Part shown: positions 22,094-34,630 of the stretch, in pieces
How positions within the stretch are numbered: position 1 is the stretch's first letter
Layout: the number at the start of each line of letters is the position of its first letter
NCBI GenBank assembly: GCA_020091685.1
Contig: CM034603.1
Coordinates: 11,576,683 to 11,640,682, forward strand
DNA from: Lutjanus erythropterus
Lineage: Eukaryota > Chordata > Actinopteri > Lutjaniformes > Lutjanidae
Direction: 5' to 3'
DNA length: 64,000 nucleotides
Made by a program: the position numbers and the translations under genes
The notes under the pieces: model-generated
The model's database searches: none
What the model saw: only the letters and a program-made list of their open reading frames with translations
Told to the model about the DNA's origin: nothing

Positions 22094-22779
22094 TATTATA
22101 AAGATATATACTGGTGTATTTTATGATAGCAACCTTTGTAAAGGCATACGCCTTTGATCTTAAGTTACATTGAGTCATTTAGGTGATTAGTTCAGTTATG
22201 ATTAGTTCTATTGTATTCTGGGTGAAACCATATATGCCATAAACTGTGTGCTTTCAAAGTTAATAAAATGCAGTGAAAAAATACTGGGGTCTTGACAGAT
22301 ACATTCTGACTGATGCACTCGAGTGAATGTCAGTCCAACAACCTCTCCTCCAATATAGCAGCATATTTTCTGCTTAATTTATTTGTGCATAGAGAGGATA
22401 TGAATGCAATTGTTCCTCCAAAATTCAGTGTTAATTAATAAGAAATGTACTGTATGTATCCTTGCAGCTCCACCTCTTGATGTAACCATGCAGATGAGGA
22501 AAAAGCAGATGGAGGCCAATCAGACTTAGTTTTTAGCTTTTCTGAGGTATTTCTGGAGGATCTTTGTAATCATTATTTCATGGTAAAGTTTAGCATTAAA
22601 GGGTGGGGACAGGCTAAAATACCTTTTCTCAGTGTTCTAGATGGTTTTTATTAAGGTTTCACATGATGTATCTTCAATTACAATTAAGATGAAGCGCAGG
22701 ACATGTTGTATTATATCTATTTTAATGCATATTATGCATGTAATCTGAATGATTTGACCAAATCCCTCTCGAAATGATG
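22094..22779. other. AT-rich spacer, nothing recognised
   Basis: No repeat ends or coding signal identified. Confidence 0.4.
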
Positions 22780-24125
22780 TCCCTCCCAGCTCCTGAAACT
22801 GCTGGTTGACTCTTACTTAAAATGCTAATAATTTTTTATATTTGAGCAAATTGCCCAGTGGCAGCTATTTTGCCAAATCAGCCGTGTTGACCTTTAAAAT
22901 CTTGGCAGTATCAGTCATTAATACATATCACATGCCAGCTTGTGCCAGCTTACATGTATGGACAGCATGTGCATGTGCCACATCACATCACATCATATCA
23001 CGAATCTGGAGCTTGGTGTGTTCATTCCCCTTGTTCTCTTTAAGGCTGCTCTCTGCTCCGATCTAATTTCATTAATTTTGGGTTGCGGAGGAGCGTGATT
23101 GGGTGGCGGATGGGGGGGCATGGAGGACGGGGCAAGGGGTGGGGGGGTGGGGGTGGTCCTTTACCTTGGCACAGATAAGAAGACAAACTAGATTTGAGGG
23201 CGGATAGATCTTGTCGGCAGCACACGCCGTCTCTTGGCAAGCGAGGCGAAGTCGATATTGAGCGGGGCCTTTCTTACCTCCTAAGATTTACAGTATCTGG
23301 AGCTCCATAGCCTCATACTTCAGTAGATGGATGAGTATTTCATACGGAGCCAACTGGCGCAACATGAGTTGAGCTGAAGGTCATTGTGACTCATTCCCAG
23401 CTCAGAACCTGGGTGGCTGGAGACAGAGCCGCTAAATCTCTACTACAGACTTGTTTTAAAAGTATAAAAGAAGACAGAACAGGCTGTAGCCCTGTGCTGG
23501 TACTGTTCAGCATCAACAATACACGCACAGACTGTACAGTGCCAAAGACAGTTGAGAGTACAGTAGTAGGCAGTGGGTACAGATTGCCGTAGAACCTCGA
23601 GGCATATGGCAGGACGCCCCATGCCTCCCAGCTAATTGAGTCCTAATGAATCACTGGTTTGGCATGCTACATGTCCCTTGTGATGGCTGGTGTCATTGAT
23701 GCATTGAAGATGCCCAGTCCTCTGGAAGCGAAGTGGGCAGTGACGGCCGTCCGGGCTAAACATGGAAGGCAGGCCGACACTGCTGGCTACACACTGAACA
23801 CTTCACTCACTCACCAGATGTTACAGGCCAAGGCACGAGGATTACAAGCCACCCAGCTCCACACAATGGAAATAATTGTGTGATGGGCTGGCAATTCACT
23901 GCCCCATTTGATTCTAGTAACACTCTCTATAGCAGCGGGGTCACCGCCTCACTGTCAGCTCGACAGGGTCAGAGCGACGAGGGACATAATGGTGGGAAAA
24001 CACTCGAAGTCAACGGTGCTTGACTGCTGTTTTTGCAGAATGTACAGCTCACTAAATTACGTGAATGGATGGAAACGTTACATAAGCCTCGACCGCCGTC
24101 AGCAACACTTACTGACCTAATTGTT
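22780..24125. other. Candidate conserved non-coding block 11
   Basis: The longest unique block: CCAAATCAGCCGTGTTGACC, CTAATTTCATTAATTTTGGG, CCAGCTAATTGAGTCCTAAT, GGCAGTGACGGCCGTCCGG and CTCACTAAATTACGTGAATG. A G-rich stretch lies at 23098-23158. Frames of 66-74 codons across it lack any protein character. Confidence 0.4.
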
Positions 24126-24655
24126 TTATTTATTGGATATTTTACACTTTCTCATTTCAACATGTAATTCAATAACAATAATATCAAATGACTTTGATAT
24201 GGTTTGATGCCTCTGTAAACACAATAGCCCAATTTTACTTGCATAATGTTTAAATGGATATTTGAGAGAATTTAATGAATTCATATGTAACAAGATATGC
24301 ATGGAAATAGAATTGCAATTCACAGCCTCATTATAACATGAAAAAAAACCTTAGTTTAATGTGCAAGATGATATCTTCAATTCTGTGGGGGCTGGATTCA
24401 GTTTTAAAAGTGCGAGCCTATTTCCACTTTCATTACTGAAACAGATGCAGCCCAAATATACAGGAAAGGAGATGTTCATTTAAACATTTTCCAATTTCAT
24501 ATCTTATATCTTGCACAACAGTGTGTTGATGTCAACAAGAGACCATTATATCAGCTGGTTTGAAGTCTGTCTGAGCTAAATATTTTTTTCTTTGCAGGAT
24601 GATTCTTTGGAAACATGTTTAAGTGATAATTTGAACTAATGTTACATCGCTGTCA
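24126..24655. other. AT-rich spacer, nothing recognised
   Basis: No supported feature. Confidence 0.4.
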
Positions 24656-24800
24656 ATAAGATAATAACAAATATAGTACCACAGCCAGCAGCTGGTTAGC
24701 TTAGCTTAGCATTAATACTGGAAAAAGAAGGAATCAGTTAACCTGGCTCTATCCAAAGGTGACAAAATCTGCTTATCAGAACTTCTAAAGTTCACCGATT
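24656..24800. repeat. Interspersed repeat fragment, family I (one end)
   Basis: CAGCCAGCAGCTGGTTAGCT followed by TAGCTTAGCATTAATACTGG is wording of a common teleost repeat. A matching terminus (AAATATCAAACTATTCCTTT) appears at 26.15 kb. Confidence 0.55.
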
Positions 24801-26039
24801 AACTCTTTATAATTTATTGCATTTCTTTAATCTGTACAAAAACCTAACTGTGAGTCCTTAAAATGTCTTAAAAAGTCTTAATAATCTTAATTTTGTGCCT
24901 TAAAATATCTTAGTTACGATTATGACAGGTTTTAAAAATTGATTGGATTACTAAATTAAGATTATGTTGAAAAGCTGCATTAACTTCACTCTTGATTTTA
25001 AATTTGTTTTGGAAAAAAATTGTACTGATCATTCAGATGTGAGATATTTTGGTTCAGTGTTGTATTTTTAGCTAAATCACTGTTTCCTGTAGCGATTGCT
25101 TTATGAGCTAATGTTGGCTCAGCAGGAGAGAGTATCATGTCAAACTGTGTTTCAAAAATCTGTAAAGACTGACTTGTACATTTGGGTCCACTATTCAACA
25201 CAATTATGCTTAATCATAATTTCTATCCAATTTAATTATTAGCTGAATTAGCAGCTAATGTTACTCAGTTCATACAGGTTAACTCTTTCCTTGTTTGAGC
25301 TCTTACTTAGTTAGCATCGCGAACTGGTTCTGTGTGCTAGTCGAGATGAACATTTGACATTTTTGTAGATGTGTGTGATTTATTGTCCTCTGTCTTATAA
25401 TGTACAAAAGTCGATCAACAGAAAATCTTCTAATCTGCAGCAGTTTCTAGAACTGAATAATCACTGAAGTCATTTAAATGCAGTAAAATTAGAACAAATA
25501 AAGGTGGTGAATGAATGAAAGTGCAGGGTACCTGTTATCATGTCATGAACTATAAACAGTTGTTACTATAGGACACCCACCAGAATTTAATCTGATTTTC
25601 CTGCATATCCTTCATCCTTCAGCCATCCTAACTAGTGTTATTCTTTCCCCGTTTCATTCATTAGAGTTCAAATTAATGCCTAATGTTCGTTGAATGTGTT
25701 AGTGTCTGTTTCTGAGTTGTAACAAATCATTAATAATCCTTTAGAAGGCATAGATCTTCAGAACAGTTAAATTGAGCAAAATGTTAATGGAGTCTTGCAG
25801 GCAGTCACTGAACTCAAACTCCAGAGTCTGTATTTTTGGAAAGTGGGCTTTTGTTTTCAGCATAATGGGCTTATTGACTGATCAACTCAGGGTGTAGGAC
25901 TCATCGCTTGTTATTGTCAAATTACAATTTGCACTTGTCTTGTGCTCAGCCTGCCTGAGCTTTCTCCCTCTTTCTTGGTCATAAAAGGTCTTAAATTTAA
26001 TTTGTTAATTTAATGAACCCACATGAAACTCTGGCTTGA
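24801..26039. other. AT-rich spacer, nothing recognised
   Basis: Many CTTAAAATGTCTTAAA-like words near 24860 and scattered TTAA. No clear elements or genes. Confidence 0.4.
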
Positions 26040-26170
26040 ACCGAACTCTGGCCAAGAAATATTACAGCACATCACCCAAATAAAACTTCAAATAGCCGCT
26101 TTTTGTAAGGATCTTCTTATCCAACTCTCATGACAGGAAATAAAAGTAAAATATCAAACTATTCCTTTAA
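26040..26170. repeat. Interspersed repeat fragment, family I (other end)
   Basis: CTGGCCAAGAAATATTACAG through ATATCAAACTATTCCTTTAA corresponds to the distal end of the repeat begun at 24656. Whether these are one split copy or two fragments is not decidable by eye. Confidence 0.45.
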
Positions 26171-26177
26171 ACGTCCT

Positions 26178-26204
26178 ATGTAGGAGATCAGAGTTCTCCT
26201 ACAT
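26178..26204. repeat. Perfect 10-bp inverted repeat
   Basis: ATGTAGGAGA, the 7-base loop TCAGAGT, then TCTCCTACAT. It lies just after the family I terminus. Confidence 0.7.
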
Positions 26205-26239
26205 CCTCAGCTTGTAGTTTGAGTCTTTGCTCCTGACAC

Positions 26240-27570
26240 ATTTGGTTGCCACAGCCCTCCCATTGCACTCTTAACTTCAGATGCACCTGTCATGTTGATT
26301 ACACTCCCAAAGGAGCATGTGTGCATCATTCAGCATCCGACAGTGCGCCGCTATCTGAGCAATCTCTCGCTTTTCAACCGAGGCAACTGAGATCACCCCT
26401 GACCTGCCTCTGCCAGGGGCCACATCTTCATTAATGAAAATACTAGAAGTGATAAGGCCACCAGCAAAATGAGAACTCAGACACAATCTTGCAAGCTCAT
26501 TAAAACTACTTTTATAAAAGATTTAGGCCACTCTGGCAAACGTGTGTCTAATGCTGGAACGCTACATTAATGTCAGTGTAACCCTGTGTTCGTTAGATGC
26601 ATTATCTCAGAGCACTTGGGAAATCTTGAGGGAGTTCAAGTCGAGGTAATGCCACTGCGGTATGAAGAGAAACAACAAATGTGATAACACACCAGGCTTT
26701 CAGCGAGACAAAAGCCAAGAGGCAACACTACAGCAAATGGGCGAGACAACCCCAAGGATTTCAGGAGTGCAAAACAACAATCAGCCCAAATGTTGCTCCT
26801 TGCATTGTTGTAATTGTGCTGAGATAACATGAAAAAGAAATAACCAAACCACTCTCACCATTTTGCAATAATTGCAAAAGGGGAAAGGCATTATGGTCTT
26901 AATCGGATAAGATATAGCTCCCGTATCCACTGGCTGCTTTTGCTGTCAGGAGCTAAATTAAGTGTCTTGATTCCACTGGGAGACCCAACAAAGAAGCCCG
27001 TACTGGAGAAGTTAATGCTCTCTAGTGTTTTGTTCAGCTCCATCTTAAGCCCCACAACTCACACTGGGCTGCAGAGAACTGTCTTGGGATGACAACTGGA
27101 ATCTGTACTGTGTGCATGTGTGTGTGTGCAGCACATGTGTCCTACAATCGAGCCAGTGGGTGCAGCTTAGGATCTGTTGCAGAACATCCCCTGTAAGGAG
27201 ATTACTAAAGGCAGTTTGGCCGATTGGCAGAAGTCGCCAATGAACTTTGGCACCAATGTCAAAATGCTAACGGCGACCTCTGCTTACATCCCGCCAAGCC
27301 ACAACAAAAACATCACTGATCATTTGAGCCAGCAGGACGTAGGTGGGCCACATTATTTCTTGTTTTATAGCTGCTAGCTGTTGTGTTAGTGCTTTTCCGC
27401 AGCAATAGTCAAGGCCATTTTCCATCTAGGCCTGTCCTTACATTAGCACTCAAGCAGAAAACACAGGGGCATCATGACAGACATATGGTCCAGCACTGCA
27501 CTGTGTATTTGAACTGGTCTTGTTGGCTCATATTCAGTTTTACCCAAGGGGGGGGGGTTGAGTATTGAGA
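26240..27570. other. Candidate conserved non-coding block 12
   Basis: Unique sequence including GAATTAATG-free but TAAT-rich parts: GCTACATTAATGTCAGTG, CGTTAGATGCATTATCTC, CTTAATCGGATAAGATATAG and GGAGCTAAATTAAGTGTC. Around 27218-27262 there are five TTGGC/GCCAA words. No gene-like frame. Confidence 0.4.
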
Positions 27571-27696
27571 GGTTAAAATAATGGAAATCATGTTAGGAAG
27601 GGGTCAAACAATCTACTAACAGCACTACCATGAAGATTACTTAAGAACTAATGATCAAGGCTGTATTTTTCAAAGCAAAACTCTTGTTTTTCACAT
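27571..27696. other. Short spacer
   Basis: Nothing recognised between the preceding block and the next element. Confidence 0.4.
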
Positions 27697-28195
27697 TTAT
27701 TAAATGCACAATATGTAAATTCTACCGATAGGGGTCTCTCACATCAAAACAATAAGAAAAGATGTAGTTGGATGATGCTGTGAAGTATTGTGGGATCATG
27801 GGAGTTTTTATCTTTATGATAAAACAACCACCATAGCCGATGAAAATCTATATGACATGACTCTGGCAAAAATCGTGTCCAGGGATGAGATAATATGTTT
27901 GTAGGATGTAGTAGTGGCGGTGAGCTTGCAAGTTGCAAACACCTCGTCTCACTTTCCACTTCCAACTGTGGAGCAAAACCTGCGGTTGCCACAAACCTGT
28001 TCAATTTTTATTTATTTTTTAAAAAAAAAAAAAGGCCATATCTAGAGTCAGTGTTTGGTTTGTCTGTTTTGGGCTACTGTAGAAACATGGCAGCACAATA
28101 TGGCGCCCTCTGTGGAAGAGGACCCGCTCCCTCTGTAGATATAAACTGCTCAATCTAAGGTAACGAAGGTGATTATACACTAATGAAAACATTAT

Positions 28196-28845
28196 TATTA
28201 CATTTTCCTAGCTGACCAGTAGCCGTCAGTTCAAGCCATCAGTCAACTAGTCATTGCATGTTCATGATATCAGTTTAATTATTTAAATATATATTTTGGG
28301 GCATGAAGCAAGCACAGTATAACCCCATTGTTCAAAACATGGGAATAAATAGCCCAAAATTTGACAAAAACAGATATTAAAAGTCATCAGCACAATGGAT
28401 GATGTATACTGACTAATTAACCTGCTAAATTACAGATTTGCCCCTTAGCCCACTGTGTCTTCATTGTCCCCAGGATCAGAATCTCGTCAGAGCTTCTGTA
28501 AAGTTAAATCACCTTGGTTCCCTGTTGTCAAACTGGTCCATGGTCTCTAAGACTGTGTCCCAGTCTAATACAACCACTAACTTGGCTAACTAGCTAATGG
28601 CAGCCACAGCACAGTTAGTAGGGGTGCACAGGTGACTACAATGTTACAAGAGAAAAGGTCTATGATGCAATAATCCCCCAGTCTAACAGCAAGGTGCAGC
28701 TGCTGAATGGAGTTTGAGGTTTTTTGTTTGTTTGTTTGTTTGTTTGTTTGTTTGTTTTTTCTCTGACTACTGAATAACTGAAAAAGTGGTTAATGAAGAC
28801 TCTTAGTTTAGTCAGCTATTAGGGGGCGGCCCTAATTTTGTTTCC
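28196..28845. mobile_element. Insertion within family A copy 2
   Basis: The family A sequence ending ACACTAATGAAAACATT is resumed only at GACATATTCTGGCAATAAAC. The intervening segment ends with TAGTTTAGTCAGCTATTAGG and carries a (TTTG)n run. Its termini are not clear enough to name a class. Confidence 0.45.
28723..28756. repeat. (TTTG)n microsatellite
   Basis: About eight tandem TTTG units. Confidence 0.9.
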
Positions 28846-29039
28846 GACATATTCTGGCAATAAACTGACATAAATCTTACACACTGGGCCTTTCAGAAAA
28901 CAGCCATCAAATAAGAGAAAATGAATATTTATGTATAAATATTTTTACAGTGCAGATTGGCTGTTAGTTTAATAGGATCAATATGATTACATTCAACATG
29001 ATAAACTGTAAAAAGTTGAATTCAAGTGTATTCTTTGCC

Positions 29040-29059
29040 AAAAAAAAAAAAAAAAAAAA
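29040..29059. repeat. (A)20 run
   Basis: Twenty consecutive A residues. It could be a retroposon tail, but no retroposon body was recognised on either side. Confidence 0.9.
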
Positions 29060-30470
29060 GCGAGTGATTGCTCCCTGATATCCACTGGTCTTCCTTCGGG
29101 AAAATCCAAATGTGGGTGCAACTGCACGCCCTGACGCAGCTCAGACGCCCCCCCACGCCTGGACGCTTCCACAATTAACAGGATTGTTTTTATCTCCACA
29201 ATGACCCCTGGACGTGAATACAGACCAGATAGTACTCACTCTTCTACAGGCCTGTGCACTGGTTTGAGGCAGACTTTGGCTCAGCGCTGCCGGTCAGAGC
29301 GGTGCCGCTGCGCTGCGCTGCGCGCTCCCATCCAACCAAGCATCCATCCATCCATCCACAGGTACTCACCCCCACCAATACAGCCTGCTGAGCATTTTCT
29401 AACCGCTTCTGAACACAAATCAATACATTTATGAACGTATGCGTCATCATTCACTCATTCACTAGGCGCCGGAGCGGGTTAACACACGCAGTCGGTTGAA
29501 GATGACTTACTGCTGTTGCAGCAGGACATCTCTTCATTTGAATATTTGGGGAGGGAGGGGGTTCAGTCAGACGTGGTTGAACAAGCTTTTAGCTCATACT
29601 TGTATCTTTAGATCACATCTTATAAAGATGCATCACATTTACATATCAGTCAAACACCGCAATCGTGTCAAAACGAAATGACCAGTGTCCAATTTGTGCG
29701 CAATTCAATGTGGGACAGCAGCTTATTTGACAGGCGACCGGCGTTTGCGCTTTAAAGGACTCCACATTCAAATCCACCAAAGCACCATCGATGATCTCAC
29801 TCAAAAGCTCATTTCTGATCTTATTTGTCTTCTTCTGTCATCAGTGTGTGACTGTGTCTCAGTCATCCACGGCGGACTGCTCCGCAACCCATTTTCATTT
29901 AGCGGCCAACGCATCCTATCCATAAATCTTGACATGACTGAGCTGCCTCGCATCCTTAAACAGCTCTACAGTTGCACAGTTTTAAATACTCCGGTTAATG
30001 GAGAAGCTGAGGACGGAGATGTCACTCACCTTTTCTCAGCGGAGTGTCCCATTTATGCGTTTTAATCCACATCTGTGTCCCCTTCATTTGAGCGCTCTAT
30101 TTTTCCCCCATTGAGAGAGAGATGGAGAGAGGAGGAGAGAGGTGGGGGGAGAGCGTGTTTAAGAAAATCCATTTGTTAATTCCATTTGCCGGACACACAC
30201 AAGGTAAAATCACATTGCCTCGCTTTTTACATGTTCACAATTCTTCCATAATTCTAAGATCCCGTAAAGCCCCTATCTTCCTCTTCTTCTTCTTCTTCTC
30301 TCCAGCTCTGAAGTTGCCTGGTTACCCCTGTTTCTCATTCAAGGAGGCTGAAGGCTGCATACAGCGGCCAATCATAGCAGCAGCCGGAGAGATTAACTAT
30401 TTCTTGGCTCCACTATTCTAGACTCGGGCGAAAATGAGGAGAGTGGGCGGGGAAACTGGGCCCCCGGTGA
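29060..30470. other. Candidate conserved non-coding block 13, partly CpG-rich
   Basis: Includes a CpG-rich patch near 29280-29330 (GCCGCTGCGCTGCGCTG) and a CATC tetranucleotide run at about 29339-29358. A long unique stretch runs 29490-30070 (GACAGGCGACCGGCGTTTG, TTTCATTTAGCGGCCAACG). An RFX-type site at 30313 is followed by GGCCAATC. A 126-codon frame (29685-30065) spans the unique part without recognisable protein features. It could hold a promoter, but no TATA box or splice-supported first exon is evident. Confidence 0.4.
30313..30325 (-). promoter_or_regulatory. X-box-like RFX motif (minus strand)
   Basis: GTTGCC-T-GGTTAC reads GTAACC-A-GGCAAC on the minus strand, an exact fit to GTNRCC N0-3 RGYAAC with a 1-base spacer. 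A CCAAT word follows 43 bases downstream. Confidence 0.35.
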
Positions 30471-30799
30471 CAGAAAAAAAAATTAAAATGCACAGAGAAT
30501 AATGTAGAGAGAGAGAGAAAGAAGGGGGAGAGAGAGGAGAGGGGGGATCCGTTAGAGGGAGAATGTGTGGAGGGGGGAGAGAGAGAGGGGGGAGGGGACA
30601 GAGGGGATTAAACATTTTCGAAAAATAAAGGATGGTGGGATGGGGGGGTGGAGGAGGGACCAGTTGCCACTTCTCACAACAACAAAGATGTAAGTGAGTG
30701 CTATACAAAGCTGAATACCCTCCCCTTCCGAATGACCTCCATGGGACCTTACTTCAGAAAAAATATGAACAGTGGTCAATGGCGAGAGCTAAATATTTT
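30471..30799. repeat. Purine-rich low-complexity tract
   Basis: About 200 bases of GA- and GGGGA-type sequence (30500-30660), plus an A run at 30475. The proline-rich minus-strand frames (75-96 codons) are its complement and not genes. Confidence 0.7.
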
Positions 30800-32360
30800 T
30801 TAGAACTGTGCCAGGAATTTCACATACGATGTTTGTTATTTTAAAAGATAATTTTGCAAGACAAAAGAGTTGCAGTTTGTCAGTGAACTATGTCTCACAC
30901 AATATATGTCATCAACACCAACATCGCCATCCCTTGCAACGTTATCTTACATTAAATGTTTTATCCACTTACTTCTGGCCGTTTTATCAGCCGGGAAGTG
31001 AAAGAATGAGCAAGACGCAGATACAGTCATGATATCACTTCTGGGTGTGAAGTCTTTCTAATTCTAATTCTTCACAGACTGATACCTTTTTTTTTTACAA
31101 CAAACATCATCTTTCATGACTTGTAAAATTATGTTTTAAACTGACAGACATTATATCTGTAATTTGTGGCAAAATTAAAACAGAATCTAACATTATTTGT
31201 GTCGCAATGAACCACCTTTTCACTAGCACGGATCACGCCACAACAATTAAGGATTTTGATGAACATTCAGAGGGACAGGATGTTGATGATGAATGAATGT
31301 GAAGAGGAGGGGCAAAGGTGGATGGACGATGTCATCAGCTAGGCTGGTCCAGAAGGGTGTGCTGAAGACTGGGCAGAAGGAGACTCAGTGTGGGGTCTCC
31401 GTCTCCACATATTTCTGCCCGAGCTGATTATGGACCTTCAGACTGTACCCAGAATGAGACATGGAAGAGGTATGCACTAGACTGAAGGATGAGAGGAGAA
31501 GGGGAGAGGATGAAGGAAAGGGAAAGAGGTGGGTGGGTCGAGAGATCTAAGACAAACAAGGCCGGATGGCAGGTAGAAGTAGCCGCATGACTACGTTCCA
31601 ATGCAAAAACGCACAGGCTTCAGCAGCTAATGTTAACTTTTGGAGGGAGAAAGTCATGACTTCACTTGCACGACTTCTGGGTGTGAAGTCTTTCTTCAGT
31701 CTTATATTTCAACAGTTTTACAACAAATGGAGACTTTCTTGCCTTCTAAAATGATCTTTTAAATTTACAGACATCGTGTGTAATTTGTGGCACGATTCAA
31801 GATCAAAAATTTGTTTGTCTCTAGCCATTAACTGCCATTCATATTTTTTCCAAAGTACAGGCAAAAGTCAAGAAAATCGCCATTTGTCATAAGACTGTGA
31901 TTACGTAATTAGAAAGACTGCATTCAGTGGCCATGTAAGTGACCTCATGACTTTCTCCCTTCAAAAGCTAGCTAATGTTAGCTGCTGAAGCTACGGTGCA
32001 TGTGTGTTTTTTGTACCAGGATGTAGTAACCCAAGTTATGATTTTGCTCATTCTTTCACTTCCCGTCTGATAAAAGGACCAGGAGTCGGTGATACAACAC
32101 ATCAGGCAGGGTAAAGTTACAAGGAACAGCAATGTTGGTGTTGATGACATATATTGTGCGAAGTGAAAGATGTCGTTCACTCAGCAATTTCACACTACTG
32201 ACTAAGACAAACCTATGATAAACTGCGACTTTTCTAACTAGTAAAATTATCTTTTAAATTTTTAAACTTATGTGAAGTTCATGGCACAATTCCAATGGAA
32301 TAAAAAAAAAAATTTAGTCGCTTGCCATTGACCACGGTTTATATTTTTTCCAAAGTAATG
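30800..32360. mobile_element. Composite of inverted and direct repeats, family W
   Basis: Segments near 30905-31018 (ATCAACACCAACATCGCC, GGGAAGTGAAAGAATGAGCA) recur inverted at 32050-32165 (TGCTCATTCTTTCACTTCCC, TGTTGGTGTTGATGACATA). Segments at 31617-31661 recur inverted at 31943-31992. ACTTCTGGGTGTGAAGTC occurs directly at 31037 and 31672. The layout is a foldback element with duplicated or nested internal pieces. The region 31240-31560 belongs to none of these pairs. No transposase. Confidence 0.65.
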
Positions 32361-32379
32361 TCCCATGGGGCACATCGGA

Positions 32380-33074
32380 AGGGGAGGGACTTCACCTCTC
32401 TATTCCTGTTGCAAACCACAGTGGAGCAGTCTCCTCCTCCTCCTCCTTCACAGGACAATCGGTCTATAAGGAGCAGAGATCCGTCTCATTTCTGAAATCC
32501 CCAAAAAGCAATCCATCAGGGTAATTGATCGCCCCCCTTTAACCAGCCATCCGTCAAGGCGAAGCTCTCCCCCTCCTCTTCCCTCCTCCCTCACCCCTGT
32601 CCCACTCCAGTCGCCTCATCATAGGCCGTATCGATTTCAATTTCCCCCTCCAGCCGGGGTGAAAGGTGTAGGGGAGCGAGCCAGCTTCAATCACTAGTAC
32701 ACGGCACGTGGGGGCATAATGACCCCCCACCTTCATGCTTCAGGCTACTGAGGGGGCGACTACATCCAGGTCAAGCCCCCTCACACACACAGATACACAC
32801 CTACTGCAGGACGGCCTCGACCTTTGTGAATGGCTGCACCGCGCGGCGCACTGGTGGCTTCAAACTGGCTCCCGCAGGGTGCCGCGCAGAAGTGCTGGTG
32901 CATTATGGGGGAACAGTTGGGGGTCCTGACAGCACAACAACAAGCTTCTCAAAGAGACAGCACCCAGTAGGAGGGGGTTGGAGGGGTGACCCGTGTGTGT
33001 GTGTGTGTGAGGGGGTGTACACAAAACTGTCTGGGACATTCCAGCAGATACAAGTCAGCATGAAATCTTTTTTG
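32380..33074. other. Candidate conserved non-coding block 14
   Basis: Unique GC-rich sequence: AGGGTAATTGATCGCCCCC, AGGCCGTATCGATTTCAAT, ACACGGCACGTGGGGGC, GCGCGGCGCACTGGTGG. It is followed by a short (GT)n at about 32995-33009. The 60-87 codon frames show no protein I know. Confidence 0.35.
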
Positions 33075-33545
33075 TTAAAGTTCCCATGAAGTCAAAATCA
33101 ATGTTTAAGTGTTTTTTTTTAATCACATATGTATTGCTCCATACATCACCTATGGTTTCTGGCCCAACAATGACAAAAAAGTAATTTTGTAGATATTCTC
33201 TGGTATTTTTAATTGTTTTTCCAGTGTTTGTCTTTTACTTGAAAAGACTTAAAGACCGCTGATGACTCATTCTGTCATTCAGGGGCGTATAATAAATATT
33301 TTGTCCAGTGAAATGCTTTCTCGCTTATGATGCAGCGGAACATGGAAGGACAATACATGGAGTGTTTCTGGGAGCTGGGTCTCACTGTACAAAAGCACAA
33401 TTTTATAACTTTACTCACTGATTTCATTATTTTTACAGAGAAAATATTTTCTGATGTCCTCCAGCTACACAGTTTCAGTTCTTGGTTATTTAGTCACAGA
33501 GTTATATATATGTATTGATAGACAGATGGGCTTAGCTTACTTGTT
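33075..33545 (+). mobile_element. Short TIR element, family J copy 1 (right end lost)
   Basis: TTAAAGTTCCCATGAAGTCA, GGCCCAACAATGACAAA, GGGAGCTGGGTCTCAC and TTGTTGCTAAAGTA match in order those of the copy at 36152. The right-terminal GGGAACTT is not found. Confidence 0.7.
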
Positions 33546-33924
33546 GCTAAAGTAGCAACCATCAGTGGGATGACTGTTCACCGGGGCAAATATAGCCTCA
33601 GAGGCCGAATGCATTACCAGGGTTGTTTGCTTTAACACAAATATCTGAACCTTCTCGCTCTTGTTGACTCATTACTTTAGTTTTAAACATATCAGGGGAA
33701 ATATTGGTTATTCTTATTTTGCATCATTACGTGCTGACTTCCTGACATCAACTGTCCTAAATGGACAGTCAATAACACAGACAAGATATTTGCTTGCTGT
33801 ATCCATCAGAGCTTTACACACAAAACAGACATGAGAGGAAGACCTGACTGTGTAGAAAAGTGAGGTTCAGTTAGTTTTGTATGGGAACATCTGGTAGAAA
33901 TGTCCTTCAAAGGATGACTTTTTA
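33546..33924. other. Spacer, nothing recognised
   Basis: AT-rich. No feature supported. Confidence 0.4.
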
Positions 33925-34088
33925 CTCTTATACTTTGAGTACATTTCAGCGCCTGTTCTTTTTTACTGTTACCTGAGTAAAGAAGATGAATCAGTACTTC
34001 TATCTCTACCAGAATCTTTTTTAGACAAATATCTGTACTTCTGCTTGAGCAAAGAATGTGTGCAGTTTTGCCACCTCTGCTTAAATGT
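33925..34088 (-). repeat. Interspersed repeat, family N fragment
   Basis: TACTTTGAGTACATTTCAG, GTACTTCTATCTCTACC and GTACTTCTGCTTGAGC..GCCACCTCTGC are reverse-orientation wording of a repeat also present at 43530-43625 (GAGTACTGAAGATCTGTACT). Confidence 0.6.
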
Positions 34089-34575
34089 CAACATTCTTAC
34101 TTTTAAAAAGCTTTTTAAGGCCTTTTGTCCATTCTACATTATGGTGTCAGTCATATCTGATTCACGCTTCAGTGCGAACAGTTCACACAGGCGTTAAAAA
34201 AAAAGTTTTTCTTTTCATTTTTTTGTTGTGCTGCAGCCGCTGAGTGTGATTAATGCATCACTGGCTTCACTCCATCCCACAGATTACAAATGAAAACAAC
34301 AGTGTTGGGGTCCTCCCTCCCCCCCGCGCTGCCGGACGAGAGCTGTGTGTGTACATGTGGGTGTTACAGTTGTGTATAACACACACACACACATACACAC
34401 TGGCAGAAGTACATACACCCGCATATACACTTAGCGGTTGATTGACGTGTAGCTCTTGGCTTGAGCACAGCTTAATCCCGCTGCTTTCACAGATGGACTC
34501 AGTCTTCCTCTTTTTGTCTGGTGTCACCAACAGTGGCAGCGGCATGTTATACATTTACACACACATACACCCACA

Positions 34576-34630
<55 letters not shown>

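Larger units (their letters stand above)
27697..28892 (+). mobile_element. Short TIR element, family A copy 2, split by an insertion
   Basis: It contains the family A core (GAGCTTGCAAGTTGCAAACA, TCAGTGTTTGGTTTGTC, GCTACTGTAGAAACATGG) and the right terminus TAAATCTTACACACTGGGCC at 28868. It carries an extra left module of about 200 bp (GTGGGATCATGGGAGTTTTT, AAACAACCACCATAGCC) that copy 1 lacks. A block of about 650 bp interrupts it at 28196-28845. The 86- and 87-codon frames here are repeat-derived. Confidence 0.65.

Noticed and set aside
29040..29059. (A)20 as a retroposon tail
   Set aside because: No recognisable SINE, LINE or processed-gene body upstream, and no target duplication seen.
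29685..30065. 126-codon frame in block 13
   Set aside because: Open but without recognisable protein features or supporting splice signals. Better explained as non-coding unique sequence.
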